Shown piece by piece: positions 44,335-53,383 of a stretch of DNA of 64,000 bases. The stretch is from NCBI GenBank assembly GCA_910578515.1, contig CAJTQR010000001.1, forward strand, positions 868,001 through 932,000. Direction: 5' to 3'. The notes under the pieces were generated by a model. That model did not search any database, was not told the origin of the DNA, and worked only from the letters and a program-made list of their open reading frames with translations. Source of the DNA: an uncultured Duncaniella sp. (lineage in GTDB: Bacteria; Bacteroidota; Bacteroidia; Bacteroidales; Muribaculaceae). Each line of letters begins with the position of its first letter. The first letter of the stretch is position 1. A program made the translations under genes and the position numbers.

Positions 44335-44445
44335 AAATAGATTAAAATAGTCGGTCGCCATATACTTACATTTTTATCGTGAAAAATCACCTTCATTTTG
44401 TGGATTGAAAACACTCGGCATCCAATCATTTTGATTACATGTCTA

Positions 44446-46119
44446 TCAATCCCTGACTCTCCCTGACTTTGTGTTGTGACCGTACAACAGCAAAGACACA
44501 ACGAATAGGAATACACCAAGAATAAATACAGTTAATAAAACTTTATTTTCAATTAAATTTAATTCATTATAAAAATCTATTCCTTTTTGAGTCTGTACTC
44601 CATCCTTTAGGCTTTCAATCCAATAGTCCAATGAATATACTTCCATTGCTTCTTCTCGAACGCGCAATTTGACTAAATTGTCAGAATCAAAAATGTTAGG
44701 ATAACCGATACTCATAATATGTTTATCCAGACTTTTATAAAATATAAAACCGGTAAACACATCTTCATATTTCAGGGATGAAACCGGGTCCCATGGGAGC
44801 ACGAAATGGTCAAATCGGTCGTTCCCGAACGGAGAAGACTTAAAATCAAACGCGTAACAGGAATCCGGTATCTGTTCAAACGCCACATCCCACTTTCCGT
44901 CTTGAATAGGAACCATCATTTCTTTTCCCATAAGAATAGCCGGTAAATATGCTTTACATGTGTTTATCAAAACATTTGCAACCTTTCCAGGAAAACTTCT
45001 GCTCACAAAATATCCACAATTTCCCGGTGTAAGATATGCGTGTCGGTAATTCATAATAATCAGAGACTTATTAATACTGTCTGATTTTATAGTATTGATA
45101 ATATTGTCAGCCATTATACTGTCTCTGAAATTGAGCTCTTTCTTTTCAATCCAATTTCTGTCTGTAAAAAGTATCTCGACCTTTTTATCATGATTGTTAT
45201 TGAAATAGTACATCTTTTTAAGGAACTCAAACCAATTTGTATTGGGCCATAATAAATGTACGCTTTGGTTCTCAACCATAAATGAGCTAAGACAACTGTC
45301 AACAGCTGATTCATCAGCATACTTTTTGCCAATAAATGCCTTATAGGCGTCTCTTGACTCTACATTCCCAATCTCAGTAAATACATTGCCGACTTTGTCT
45401 ACAAATCGCGGGTCCGTCACAAGATTATAAATCATATCATATTGGGTCATCTCACGATGGGCTCGCTCACATAGTATCACATGGTCATATTGCTCGAATA
45501 GCTTAATGATATAATCATTGATGCCTTGTTTATTATTTTTCAAGAAGTCAGTATAAGCTTTAACAGAATTGGCAGATGGTCTCGGTCTCGCATACAAAAA
45601 TGACTCTTCACTTGAATGATTATAAGTAAGCTCGGCATTTAAGGCTCTTGCGAAAAAAGCAACTACAAGCAGAATAAAATATGTTGAGACTGCTCTTTTA
45701 TAGACTAATGGCACGGTTCCCTTTTTAATTATGGAAATCTTGAATAGCTTTTTCCGAAAAATTACTATGATACAACAAATCAACGACAACGATAGAGTTA
45801 GTATAATTGAGAGATTTCCCCATCCCAATGTCAAAAGAACCACACCCGGAACACTTGTAAGGACTTCTCTAAGAATAATACGTATAGCATAGCTATGACT
45901 GCCACCAAAATCTGAAATGCTGTGATTGGTAATGGTTTGACCTAAAGTTCTTTTCCATACAAGATAACAAACTATATAGTAAATTATCCATATAAAAAAG
46001 AAGCCGCTGAAAAATGGGAGAAACTCAATATAAGAAATAATGAAAGCGACAATCAAATAGATGAAAAATGAAACTGTCACATCTATCAAAAAACCTAATA
46101 ATCTCATAATCTGTTTCAT
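44446..46119 (-). CDS. RDD membrane domain fused to an EreA/ChaN (TIKI)-like domain
   Basis: 557 residues. The N-terminal RDD-type membrane region (MKQIMRLLGFLIDVTVSFFI, WKRTLGQTITNHSI) has four or five hydrophobic helices up to residue 165. The large soluble part has a VILCERAHREMTQYDMIYNLV motif near residue 215, then FTEIGNVESRDAYKAF and IIMNYRHAYLTPGN. This order resembles the erythromycin esterase / ChaN / TIKI superfamily, whose Glu and His residues bind metal or haem. A last helix near the C terminus (LLTVFILGVFLFVVSLLLYG) re-anchors it. I know no named family with this fusion. Confidence 0.7.
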   Translation of the reverse strand: MKQIMRLLGFLIDVTVSFFIYLIVAFIISYIEFLPFFSGFFFIWIIYYIVCYLVWKRTLGQTITNHSISDFGGSHSYAIRIILREVLTSVPGVVLLTLGWGNLSIILTLSLSLICCIIVIFRKKLFKISIIKKGTVPLVYKRAVSTYFILLVVAFFARALNAELTYNHSSEESFLYARPRPSANSVKAYTDFLKNNKQGINDYIIKLFEQYDHVILCERAHREMTQYDMIYNLVTDPRFVDKVGNVFTEIGNVESRDAYKAFIGKKYADESAVDSCLSSFMVENQSVHLLWPNTNWFEFLKKMYYFNNNHDKKVEILFTDRNWIEKKELNFRDSIMADNIINTIKSDSINKSLIIMNYRHAYLTPGNCGYFVSRSFPGKVANVLINTCKAYLPAILMGKEMMVPIQDGKWDVAFEQIPDSCYAFDFKSSPFGNDRFDHFVLPWDPVSSLKYEDVFTGFIFYKSLDKHIMSIGYPNIFDSDNLVKLRVREEAMEVYSLDYWIESLKDGVQTQKGIDFYNELNLIENKVLLTVFILGVFLFVVSLLLYGHNTKSGRVRD

Positions 46120-46182
46120 TTCAATAGCTTTATACGTTTTATTTCAAAAGTTTACGGTCAGCATCACCACTTTCCAACACGC

Positions 46183-46362
46183 TCATCTGATGGATAGCAT
46201 CTCCCAAATACCGATAAACTCAAGCTTGTTACGGTTAGGCAGCCAATCCGTGATGAAAAAGTCTCCATCTTTGGCACGCAACATATCGGTGAGACAAATG
46301 TAGTCCTCACCGTTGACTTTTACAACATTGACTTCGGTATCTTTTACAGTTATTTTTGCCAT
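46183..46362 (-). pseudogene. Truncated KilA-N domain gene
   Basis: 59 codons from MAKITVKDTEVNVVKVNGEDYI, which is the start of the KilA-N domain found in Bacteroidales and phage proteins of about 250-280 residues. The frame stops shortly after TDWLPNRNKLEFIGIWEML, so most of the protein is missing. A -7 box TATATTTG (complement of 46390-46397) remains upstream. It is probably a remnant of a mobile gene at the edge of the accessory island. Confidence 0.7.
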
Positions 46363-46397
46363 CGGGAGATAAGAGTTTGATTTCAACCGCAAATATA

Positions 46398-46643
46398 CAT
46401 CAAAAATCTGACATATCAGCATATTAGCCACCTTTCAGTCAGATTAAATATTATATTGGGGATAATTAAATCTTAATTGGGTCTATTGGTGTTTGACAAC
46501 CTCGACAAGATGAATTTAACTTTTGGGGCATTACATATCGACATCGCACTCCTATTAAGATTTTATAGCTTTAATTATAATCATTTATGGTCGTCGGGAC
46601 CCTAATGGCTCCCTGTTTTGGAGAGTAAAATGTTTTCTTTGGC
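46398..46643. other. Intergenic region upstream of mutA
   Basis: No gene is seen. The sequence is AT-rich on the left and holds the boundary between the accessory island and the mutAB locus. No cobalamin-riboswitch core is recognisable between here and the mutA start. Confidence 0.4.
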
Positions 46644-46682
46644 GATTTTTTTTGACTTTTGGAAGTTTCATGTTACCTTTGC
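46644..46682 (+). promoter_or_regulatory. mutA promoter inside the right copy of the 39-bp repeat
   Basis: TTTG (46651-46654), 19 bases and TACCTTTG (46674-46681) form a consensus Bacteroidota promoter. The whole 39-bp block recurs at 42820-42858. The mutA leader would be about 145 bases. Confidence 0.7.
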
Positions 46683-46832
46683 ATGTGCATACTCCCTATG
46701 GATTATGCCATTGACTGAGATTTGTTATGCGCTTGATACTTCACTGTTCCACTCGCTTGACAATCTTTAAGTCATGTAATGGAATCATCTTTAGTTAACC
46801 ATCTTGAAACATCTATATTTAATACCATAATC

Positions 46833-48695
46833 ATGGCAGAAAAGAAAGAAAAATTGTTTGAACAGTTCCCCCCTGTTTCCACCGCCGAGTGGAAAGCCAA
46901 GGTGGAAGCTGACCTTAAGGGCGCCCCGTTTGACAAAAAACTGGTATGGCGCACTAACGAAGGCTTCAATCTCCAGCCTATGTATCGTCTGGAAGATATC
47001 GAGGACTTCAAAACCACCAACTCACTTCCCGGCGAATTTCCTTACGTGCGCGGAACCCGCACCGACAACGACTGGCTCACACGTCAGGAAATCATAGCCG
47101 ACACCCCTGCTGAGGCTAATCAGAAAGCTCTCGATGTGCTCACCAAGGGTGTGACCTCTCTCGGTTTCCATGTGGAGGAACCCACCAAGGAAACTCTTGA
47201 GGTGCTTCTTAAAGATATCAATCTTTCAGCTGTGGAGGTCAACTTCACTTGCTGTGTCAAGAAAGCTCTCCCCCTCGCCAAAGCCCTTGTGGAATATGTC
47301 AAGGAACATGGCTGTGCCGAGACTTTCCGTGGCTCAATCGACTTCAACCCCTTCCGCAAACCGCTGCGCAAAGGTGTGGCTTTTGACCCCGCCACACTCG
47401 CTTCAATGGCATGCGAAATCCTCGATGCCGTGAAGGATGTACCCGCACTGCGCGTACTCTCTGTAAACAGCGACATGCTCAGCAACGCGGGCGCTTACAT
47501 CTTCCAGGAACTCGGCTACGCATTAGCATGGGGCGCTCAGTGGATGACTCTGCTCACCGAAGCCGGTCGCAGTGCCGACGAAGTGGCTGCACGCATCAAA
47601 TTCAACATGGGCGTGTCGTCAAACTTCTTCATGGAGCTCGCTAAATTCCGTGCAGCCCGTATGCTCTGGGCTCAGATTGCAAAGCAGTATGAGGCATCGG
47701 AAGAGGCTTGCAAGATGATGGCTCACGCCGTGACATCACGATTCAACCAGACCCTCTACGATGCTCACGTGAACCTGCTCCGTAGCCAGACCGAAGCCAT
47801 GTCAGCAGCTCTTGCAGGTGTTGACTCCATCACAGTCACTCCGTTTGACATGCCTTACAAGCGTCCCGATGAATTCTCTGAACGCATCGCACGCAACCAG
47901 CAGTTCCTTCTCAAGGAGGAAAGCCACCTCGACAAGGTGATTGACCCTGCAGGCGGTAGCTACTATGTGGAGACCCTCACAGTAGCAATCTCCAAGGAAG
48001 CCTGGAAACTATTCCTCGAAGTGGAGGATAAGGGCGGATTCCTTGCATGCTGCAACGACGACGAGGTTCAGAAAGCTATCCGTGAAAGCTCTGAAAAACG
48101 TCACACCGACGTGGCTCGCCGCAAGGAGATTCTTCTCGGTACCAACCAGTACCCCAACATCAATGAAATGGCTGCTGAAAAGATTGTAGAGCTCAACGGT
48201 TCTCTTGCATGCGGATGCCACCATCACAGCGACTCATGCGAGACTCCTGCAGGTCTCCCCACCAAGCGTGCCGCAAGCGACTTCGAGGCTCTGCGTCTTG
48301 ACACTGAGGCTGCCTCCAACCGTCCCAAGGTGTTCATGCTCACCATCGGCAACCTCGCCATGCGTCTCGCCCGTGCACAGTTCTCATCCAACTTCTTCGG
48401 TTGCGCCGGCTATGAAATCATCGACAACCTCGGCTTCAAGACCGTCGAGGAAGGTGTTGACGCAGCTCTCGAGAAGGGTGCCGACATTGTGGTGCTCTGC
48501 TCAAGCGACGATGAGTATGCCGAACTCGCACCCGCAGCGTTCAAGTATCTTGACGGCCGCGCCGAATTTGTAGTCGCAGGTGCTCCAGCTTGCATGGACG
48601 ACCTCAAGGCAGCCGGCATCAACGACTTCGTTCACGTGCGTTGCAACGTACTCGACACTCTCCGTGCCTTCAACGCCAAGCTTCTCAAAAAGTAA
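46833..48695 (+). CDS. mutA: Methylmalonyl-CoA mutase small subunit
   Basis: 620 residues from the ATG at 46833 (MAEKKEKLFEQFPPVS); an upstream in-frame ATG at 46779 gives unconserved residues. The TIM-barrel part includes GSIDFNPFRKPLRKG, GVSSNFFMELAKFRAARMLW and DPAGGSYYVETLT. The C-terminal B12-binding-like domain lacks the DxHxxG histidine seen in the large subunit, as expected for the non-catalytic chain. With MutB it interconverts succinyl-CoA and methylmalonyl-CoA for propionate formation. Codon use is GC-richer than the island to its left. Confidence 0.96.
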   Translation: MAEKKEKLFEQFPPVSTAEWKAKVEADLKGAPFDKKLVWRTNEGFNLQPMYRLEDIEDFKTTNSLPGEFPYVRGTRTDNDWLTRQEIIADTPAEANQKALDVLTKGVTSLGFHVEEPTKETLEVLLKDINLSAVEVNFTCCVKKALPLAKALVEYVKEHGCAETFRGSIDFNPFRKPLRKGVAFDPATLASMACEILDAVKDVPALRVLSVNSDMLSNAGAYIFQELGYALAWGAQWMTLLTEAGRSADEVAARIKFNMGVSSNFFMELAKFRAARMLWAQIAKQYEASEEACKMMAHAVTSRFNQTLYDAHVNLLRSQTEAMSAALAGVDSITVTPFDMPYKRPDEFSERIARNQQFLLKEESHLDKVIDPAGGSYYVETLTVAISKEAWKLFLEVEDKGGFLACCNDDEVQKAIRESSEKRHTDVARRKEILLGTNQYPNINEMAAEKIVELNGSLACGCHHHSDSCETPAGLPTKRAASDFEALRLDTEAASNRPKVFMLTIGNLAMRLARAQFSSNFFGCAGYEIIDNLGFKTVEEGVDAALEKGADIVVLCSSDDEYAELAPAAFKYLDGRAEFVVAGAPACMDDLKAAGINDFVHVRCNVLDTLRAFNAKLLKK

Positions 48696-48719
48696 GAACC
48701 GTTCAACCCCTATAGAATT

Positions 48720-50855
48720 ATGAAACCCAATTTCAAAGATATTGACATTGTAAAAGACGCATTCGGCGACCTTCACGTCCCCGAAACTACCGGGGAAGAA
48801 TGGCTCACCCCCGAACTGATTCCCGTCAAACCCATCTATACAAAGCAGGACCTTGAAGGTCTCGAACACCTGAACTACGTATCAGGTATACCCCCCTTCC
48901 TCCGCGGTCCGTACAGCGCCATGTACCCGCTGCGCCCCTGGACCATCCGTCAGTACGCCGGATTCTCCACTGCAGCTGAGTCAAACGCGTTCTACCGCCG
49001 TAACCTCGCTTCAGGACAGAAAGGTCTGTCTGTGGCATTTGACCTTGCAACACACCGCGGCTATGACGCTGACCACGAACGTGTGGTAGGCGACGTCGGT
49101 AAGGCCGGTGTGTCAATCTGCTCACTCGAGGACATGAAAGTGCTCTTCGAAGGTATACCCTTGAACAAGATGTCTGTCTCAATGACCATGAACGGCGCTG
49201 TGCTCCCCGTACTCGCCTTCTACATCAACGCCGGTCTTGAGCAGGGCGCAAAACTCGAGGAAATGGCAGGTACAATCCAGAACGACATCCTTAAGGAATT
49301 CATGGTGCGTAACACTTACATCTACCCGCCGGAATTCTCTATGCGAATCATCGCCGACATCTTCGAGTACACCTCGCAGAACATGCCGAAGTTCAACTCC
49401 ATCTCTATCTCCGGCTACCACATGCAGGAAGCGGGCGCTACATGCGACATCGAGCTCGCCTACACTCTCGCCGATGGTCTTGAATACCTCCGCGCAGGTA
49501 TCAACGCCGGCATCGATATCGACGCCTTCGCTCCCCGTCTGTCATTCTTCTGGGCAATCGGTATGAACTACTTCATGGAAGTTGCCAAGATGCGTGCCGC
49601 CCGTCTCCTTTGGGCTAAGATTGTGAAGCAATTCAACCCGAAGAACCCCAAATCGCTCGCACTCCGTACCCACTCACAGACTTCAGGCTGGTCACTCACT
49701 GAGCAGGACCCCTTCAACAATGTGGGTCGTACATGTATCGAGGCTATGGGCGCCGCTCTCGGTCACACCCAGTCGCTCCACACCAACGCTCTCGACGAGG
49801 CTATCGCACTTCCTACCGACTTCTCCGCACGTATTGCCCGCAATACCCAGATTTACATCCAGGAGGAGACCATGGTCACCAAGCAGGTTGACCCGTGGGG
49901 CGGTTCTTACTACGTGGAAGCTCTCACCAACGAAATCGCTCACCGCGCATGGGAACACATCCAGGAAATCGAGAAACTCGGCGGCATGGCTAAGGCTATC
50001 GAGTCAGGTCTCCCCAAAATGCGTATCGAGGAAGCTTCCGCCCGCACTCAGGCCCGCATCGACTCCGGTCGTCAGACCATCGTGGGTATCAACAAATACC
50101 GTCTCGACCACGAGGACCCAATCGACATCCTCGAAATCGACAACACCGAGGTGCGCAAGGACCAGGTGGCTCGTCTGGTCGACCTCAAGGCTCACCGCGA
50201 CGAAGAGGCTGTCAAGAAAGCTCTCGAAGCCATCACCGAATGCGTGCGCACCAAGGAGGGCAACCTCCTCGACCTCGCTGTCAAGGCTGCAGGTCTCCGC
50301 GCCACTCTCGGCGAAATTTCAGATGCCTGCGAAGATGTTGTGGGCAGATATAAAGCAGTAATCAGAACTATTTCAGGCGTGTACTCATCAGAAACAAAGC
50401 AAGACCCTGACTTCGTGAAAGCTCAGCAGATGTGTGAAGAATTTGCAAAACGCGAAGGTCGTCAACCCCGTATCATGATTGCCAAGATGGGACAGGACGG
50501 TCACGACCGTGGCGCAAAAGTGGTGGCTACCGGTTATGCCGACTGCGGTTTCGACGTCGACATGGGTCCCCTCTTCCAGACTCCTGCCGAAGCTGCACGT
50601 CAGGCTGTGGAAAATGACGTCCACATCCTCGGTGTGTCTTCGCTCGCTGCCGGTCACAAGACTCTCGTGCCTCAGGTGATTGAAGAACTTAAGAAACTTG
50701 GTCGCGACGACATTATGGTGACTGCCGGCGGTGTAATTCCCGCTCAGGACTACGACTTCCTCTACAAGGCAGGCGTGGCTGCAATCTTCGGCCCCGGCAC
50801 CCGCATCCCCGTGTCGGCCATCAAGATGCTTGAGCTCCTCAACGGTGAGGAATAA
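48720..50855 (+). CDS. mutB: Methylmalonyl-CoA mutase large subunit
   Basis: 711 residues, full length. The catalytic barrel includes PPFLRGPYSAMYPLRPWTIRQ near residue 60, FDLATHRGYDADHERVVGDVG, and RTHSQTSGWSLTEQDPFNN. The C-terminal cobalamin-binding domain has the complete DGHDRGAKVVATGYAD motif, with the B12-ligating His near residue 597. It is the catalytic chain of the adenosylcobalamin-dependent mutase and starts 24 bases after mutA. A long hairpin downstream closes the operon. Confidence 0.98.
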   Translation: MKPNFKDIDIVKDAFGDLHVPETTGEEWLTPELIPVKPIYTKQDLEGLEHLNYVSGIPPFLRGPYSAMYPLRPWTIRQYAGFSTAAESNAFYRRNLASGQKGLSVAFDLATHRGYDADHERVVGDVGKAGVSICSLEDMKVLFEGIPLNKMSVSMTMNGAVLPVLAFYINAGLEQGAKLEEMAGTIQNDILKEFMVRNTYIYPPEFSMRIIADIFEYTSQNMPKFNSISISGYHMQEAGATCDIELAYTLADGLEYLRAGINAGIDIDAFAPRLSFFWAIGMNYFMEVAKMRAARLLWAKIVKQFNPKNPKSLALRTHSQTSGWSLTEQDPFNNVGRTCIEAMGAALGHTQSLHTNALDEAIALPTDFSARIARNTQIYIQEETMVTKQVDPWGGSYYVEALTNEIAHRAWEHIQEIEKLGGMAKAIESGLPKMRIEEASARTQARIDSGRQTIVGINKYRLDHEDPIDILEIDNTEVRKDQVARLVDLKAHRDEEAVKKALEAITECVRTKEGNLLDLAVKAAGLRATLGEISDACEDVVGRYKAVIRTISGVYSSETKQDPDFVKAQQMCEEFAKREGRQPRIMIAKMGQDGHDRGAKVVATGYADCGFDVDMGPLFQTPAEAARQAVENDVHILGVSSLAAGHKTLVPQVIEELKKLGRDDIMVTAGGVIPAQDYDFLYKAGVAAIFGPGTRIPVSAIKMLELLNGEE

Positions 50856-50908
50856 GACAGTCGGTCATTTACGAGACTGAATGTCTCACTCTTATTTTTG
50901 AATCATTC

Positions 50909-50960
50909 AGGTTTGGATAACTTTCCGGGACACCCTCCCGGAAGTTGTCCGAACCTTTTT
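50909..50960 (+). terminator. Long hairpin terminator after mutB
   Basis: A stem of roughly 20 base pairs with small mismatches (GGTTTGGATAACTTTCCGGGA against TCCCGGAAGTTGTCCGAACC, in key parts CCGGGA/TCCCGG) is followed by TTTTT. It lies between mutB and the alcohol dehydrogenase, 16 bases before the latter's start, so it may act as an attenuator for that gene. Confidence 0.8.
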
Positions 50961-50975
50961 CAAAACCTACCGGAC

Positions 50976-52145
50976 ATGAATAATTTTACATTCTACACCC
51001 CCACACGCTACGTCTTCGGACGTGGTGCTGAAGAGCAGGCAGGCGAGCTCACCAAAGCCATGGGCGCCCGTCGTGTAATGATAGTCTACGGCATGGGCTC
51101 AGCCGTGCGCAGCGGTCTGCTCGACCGCGTCAAGGCATCGCTCAAATCGGCAGGCATCCGCACTGTGGAGCTTGGCGGAGTGCAACCCAACCCCGTGGAT
51201 ACAAAAGTCTACGAAGGCATTGAGCTGGCGCGCACCGAAGGGATTGACGGACTTGTAGCCGTAGGTGGTGGCTCAGTCATTGATACTGCCAAAGCCATAG
51301 CATGCGGCGTACCCTACGATGGAGACTTCTGGGACTTCTATTGCGGCAAGAAAACGGTAGAGACAGCCCTCCCTCTCGGCATAGTGCTCACCATCCCTGC
51401 GGCAGGAAGCGAAGGGAGCGGAAACTCTGTGATAACCAAGCTCGACGGACTTCATAAACTGTCGCTCCGCACCGAATCGGCATTGCGCCCTAAATTCGCA
51501 TGCCTCAACCCCGAGCTGACTTTCTCACTGCCACCCTACCAGACTGCCAGCGGTATCGCCGATATGATGGTACATATCTTGGAGCGCTACTTCTCCACCA
51601 CCGAAAATGTCGAGGTGACCGACCGTCTTGCCGAAGGGCTACTCAAGGCTATCATTGAAGAGGCACCCAAGGTGATGGCATCGCCAACCGACTACGACGC
51701 TCGCGCCAATATACTCTGGAGCGGCACCCTCGCCCACAACGGACTGTGTGGCACCGGACGCACTGAGGATTGGGCTTCGCACTTCATGGAGCATGAGGTC
51801 AGCGCAGTGTATGGTGTGACTCACGGAGCCGGTCTTGCCGCCATTACCCCCGCATGGATGACATATATGGCTCACCACCGCCCTGCCAAGATAGCACAGT
51901 TCGGCCGTAGGGTGTTCGGCATCGACACAGTCGACGACCACGCTGCAGCCCTTCAGGGCATCGGCCGGTTGCGCACATTCTTCAGCTCACTCGGACTCCC
52001 AACTACATTTGCCGAACTCGGCATTGAGTCTCCCGACATAGACCTTCTCGTAGCCAAGCTTCACGAAAACAAGGGCGCACGCATAGGAGGCTACTATCCT
52101 CTCACAGCCATTGAGACAGCCGAAATCTACCGTCTGGCTCTATGA
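50976..52145 (+). CDS. Iron-containing alcohol dehydrogenase (BdhA/YqhD-like)
   Basis: 389 residues from the ATG at 50976 (MNNFTFYTPTRYVFGRGAEE); the frame is open upstream through the terminator hairpin, which cannot be coding. The nucleotide-binding site is VAVGGGSVIDTAKAIA. The metal-ligand region includes ASGIADMMVHILERYF and DWASHFMEHEVSAVYGVTHGAGLA, with the expected histidines. The family reduces aldehydes with NAD(P)H, and this branch resembles butanol dehydrogenase and YqhD. It might detoxify short aldehydes, but the substrate is unproven. Its 3' end overlaps a convergent gene by six bases. Confidence 0.9.
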   Translation: MNNFTFYTPTRYVFGRGAEEQAGELTKAMGARRVMIVYGMGSAVRSGLLDRVKASLKSAGIRTVELGGVQPNPVDTKVYEGIELARTEGIDGLVAVGGGSVIDTAKAIACGVPYDGDFWDFYCGKKTVETALPLGIVLTIPAAGSEGSGNSVITKLDGLHKLSLRTESALRPKFACLNPELTFSLPPYQTASGIADMMVHILERYFSTTENVEVTDRLAEGLLKAIIEEAPKVMASPTDYDARANILWSGTLAHNGLCGTGRTEDWASHFMEHEVSAVYGVTHGAGLAAITPAWMTYMAHHRPAKIAQFGRRVFGIDTVDDHAAALQGIGRLRTFFSSLGLPTTFAELGIESPDIDLLVAKLHENKGARIGGYYPLTAIETAEIYRLAL

Positions 52146-52820
52146 CGTGACCTGCATGCCGCAGTAATCCTCACCGTTCATACAGCTCACTCTCGCGGAG
52201 AGTGTGAGCCCCTCATCAGCGAGCGCCCCTACCACGGCGCTCGCACTTTTATCTGAGTCTTGTCTTCCATCCGCACTACACTGCGTTTTCCATCGCTCGC
52301 GTTCCGACAGCATGGGTGTGGAAGGTGTATCCTGAACAGCCTCTATCTCTCCCGATGTTTTTTCATCGCGTCCAATCTCCGTCCCAAGTGTCTCCTCCGC
52401 ACTGCGGTCGGTATTCTCAGCATCACGATTCTCAATCACTGGAGCAGCTGCAACAGCTTCGACCGGCTCAACAGTTTCGGTTGACTTAACATTTTTGACT
52501 GATGCAACAGCTTCGGCTGCTGCCATACTCTTTCTCCGGGCAGCTCGTTCACGTGCCGCACGTGAGCGTTTTATAGCCCTTTTGATTTCCGGTTTTATCA
52601 TTAAGAAGGCGACTTGGGCTTCGATTTCGCAATCCATTATATCGATTGGGTCATCGTTATCATATTCCACAGCCGCGTTAAGCAACTGTAATGCATCCTC
52701 GCAAGCCCAACAATACATGTCTTCCAACGAGTCACGGATGCGGTCTACGAAATCGTTATAGGCTTTCGTTGAAATAGCATATCTTTTTTTGTCTGCACTT
52801 TTGTAGTCTGTTGTTTCCAT
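52140..52820 (-). CDS. Hypothetical Ala/Glu-rich protein
   Basis: 226 residues, not recognised. The first 95 residues are helical with KAYNDFVDRIRDSLEDMYCW and a basic cluster RAIKRSRAARERAARR. The rest is a low-complexity Ala/Val/Glu region, then a short tail with VGALADEGLTLSARV. No signal or membrane segment is seen. A -7 box TAACTTTG (complement of 52882-52889) lies 60 bases upstream. It could be a DNA-associated or phage-derived protein; nothing decides this. Confidence 0.6.
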   Translation of the reverse strand: METTDYKSADKKRYAISTKAYNDFVDRIRDSLEDMYCWACEDALQLLNAAVEYDNDDPIDIMDCEIEAQVAFLMIKPEIKRAIKRSRAARERAARRKSMAAAEAVASVKNVKSTETVEPVEAVAAAPVIENRDAENTDRSAEETLGTEIGRDEKTSGEIEAVQDTPSTPMLSERERWKTQCSADGRQDSDKSASAVVGALADEGLTLSARVSCMNGEDYCGMQVTS

Positions 52821-53240
52821 AGTTATTATGATTTATGTTGATTAAATAGTTTTTATGATTCGTGTTGATTGATTTGTATTGCAAAGTTACACACGCAATT
52901 TCCCGAAAAGGTGCGATAATGTCAATCCACAGTAAAAAAATTTCAATGACCGATTTTTGTCATGTATATTGACGGAAAGCCGCGATGCAGCGGGATAATT
53001 ACAACCCTGCATCGATAGGATGGGCTATGGAGCCCATAGGGCGAACATCGCCGCGATGCGATGGAGTGTGATTAACTGTAATATTTTAAAATCAAAAATC
53101 ATGAAATAATCAGTTTTTTTATTAATTTTGCATCATACTTTCAATCATTATGCAAAGTTGCAACAACAAACCGATTCTTCAATCCACCAATATCTACGAA
53201 GGTTGACTAATCATTTAATCTGAACCAACTTATTAAAATA
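52821..53240. other. Intergenic region with two hairpins and a promoter box
   Basis: No gene is seen. CGATGCAG/CTGCATCG (52983-52990 with 53007-53014) and CTATGG-AGC-CCATAG (53025-53039) form two perfect hairpins in a GC-richer patch. A -7 box TAATTTTG lies at 53123-53130 on the plus strand. The patch might encode a small RNA or be the end of a lost element. Confidence 0.35.
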
Positions 53241-53321
53241 ATGGAAAAACTTTATTTTTACCCCACGGCAACATGCTTGCTTTTAAGTGCATGTAATACC
53301 GACGAAGCCGAAATATTTTAG
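53241..53321 (+). pseudogene. Truncated lipoprotein start (26 residues)
   Basis: The frame MEKLYFYPTATCLLLSACNT has a complete lipoprotein signal with lipobox LSAC, then stops after DEAEIF. It is preceded by the -7 box at 53123-53130. It looks like the front end of a lipoprotein gene whose remainder is lost, although a tiny lipopeptide cannot be excluded. Confidence 0.4.
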
Positions 53322-53383
53322 ATACAAGGCTCCAGATATGGTGATTATGACAGAAATTTTGAATATATTTATAATATAAAATT

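Noticed and set aside
46644..46832. Cobalamin riboswitch in front of mutAB
   Set aside because: No conserved B12-box core was seen in the roughly 150-base leader.
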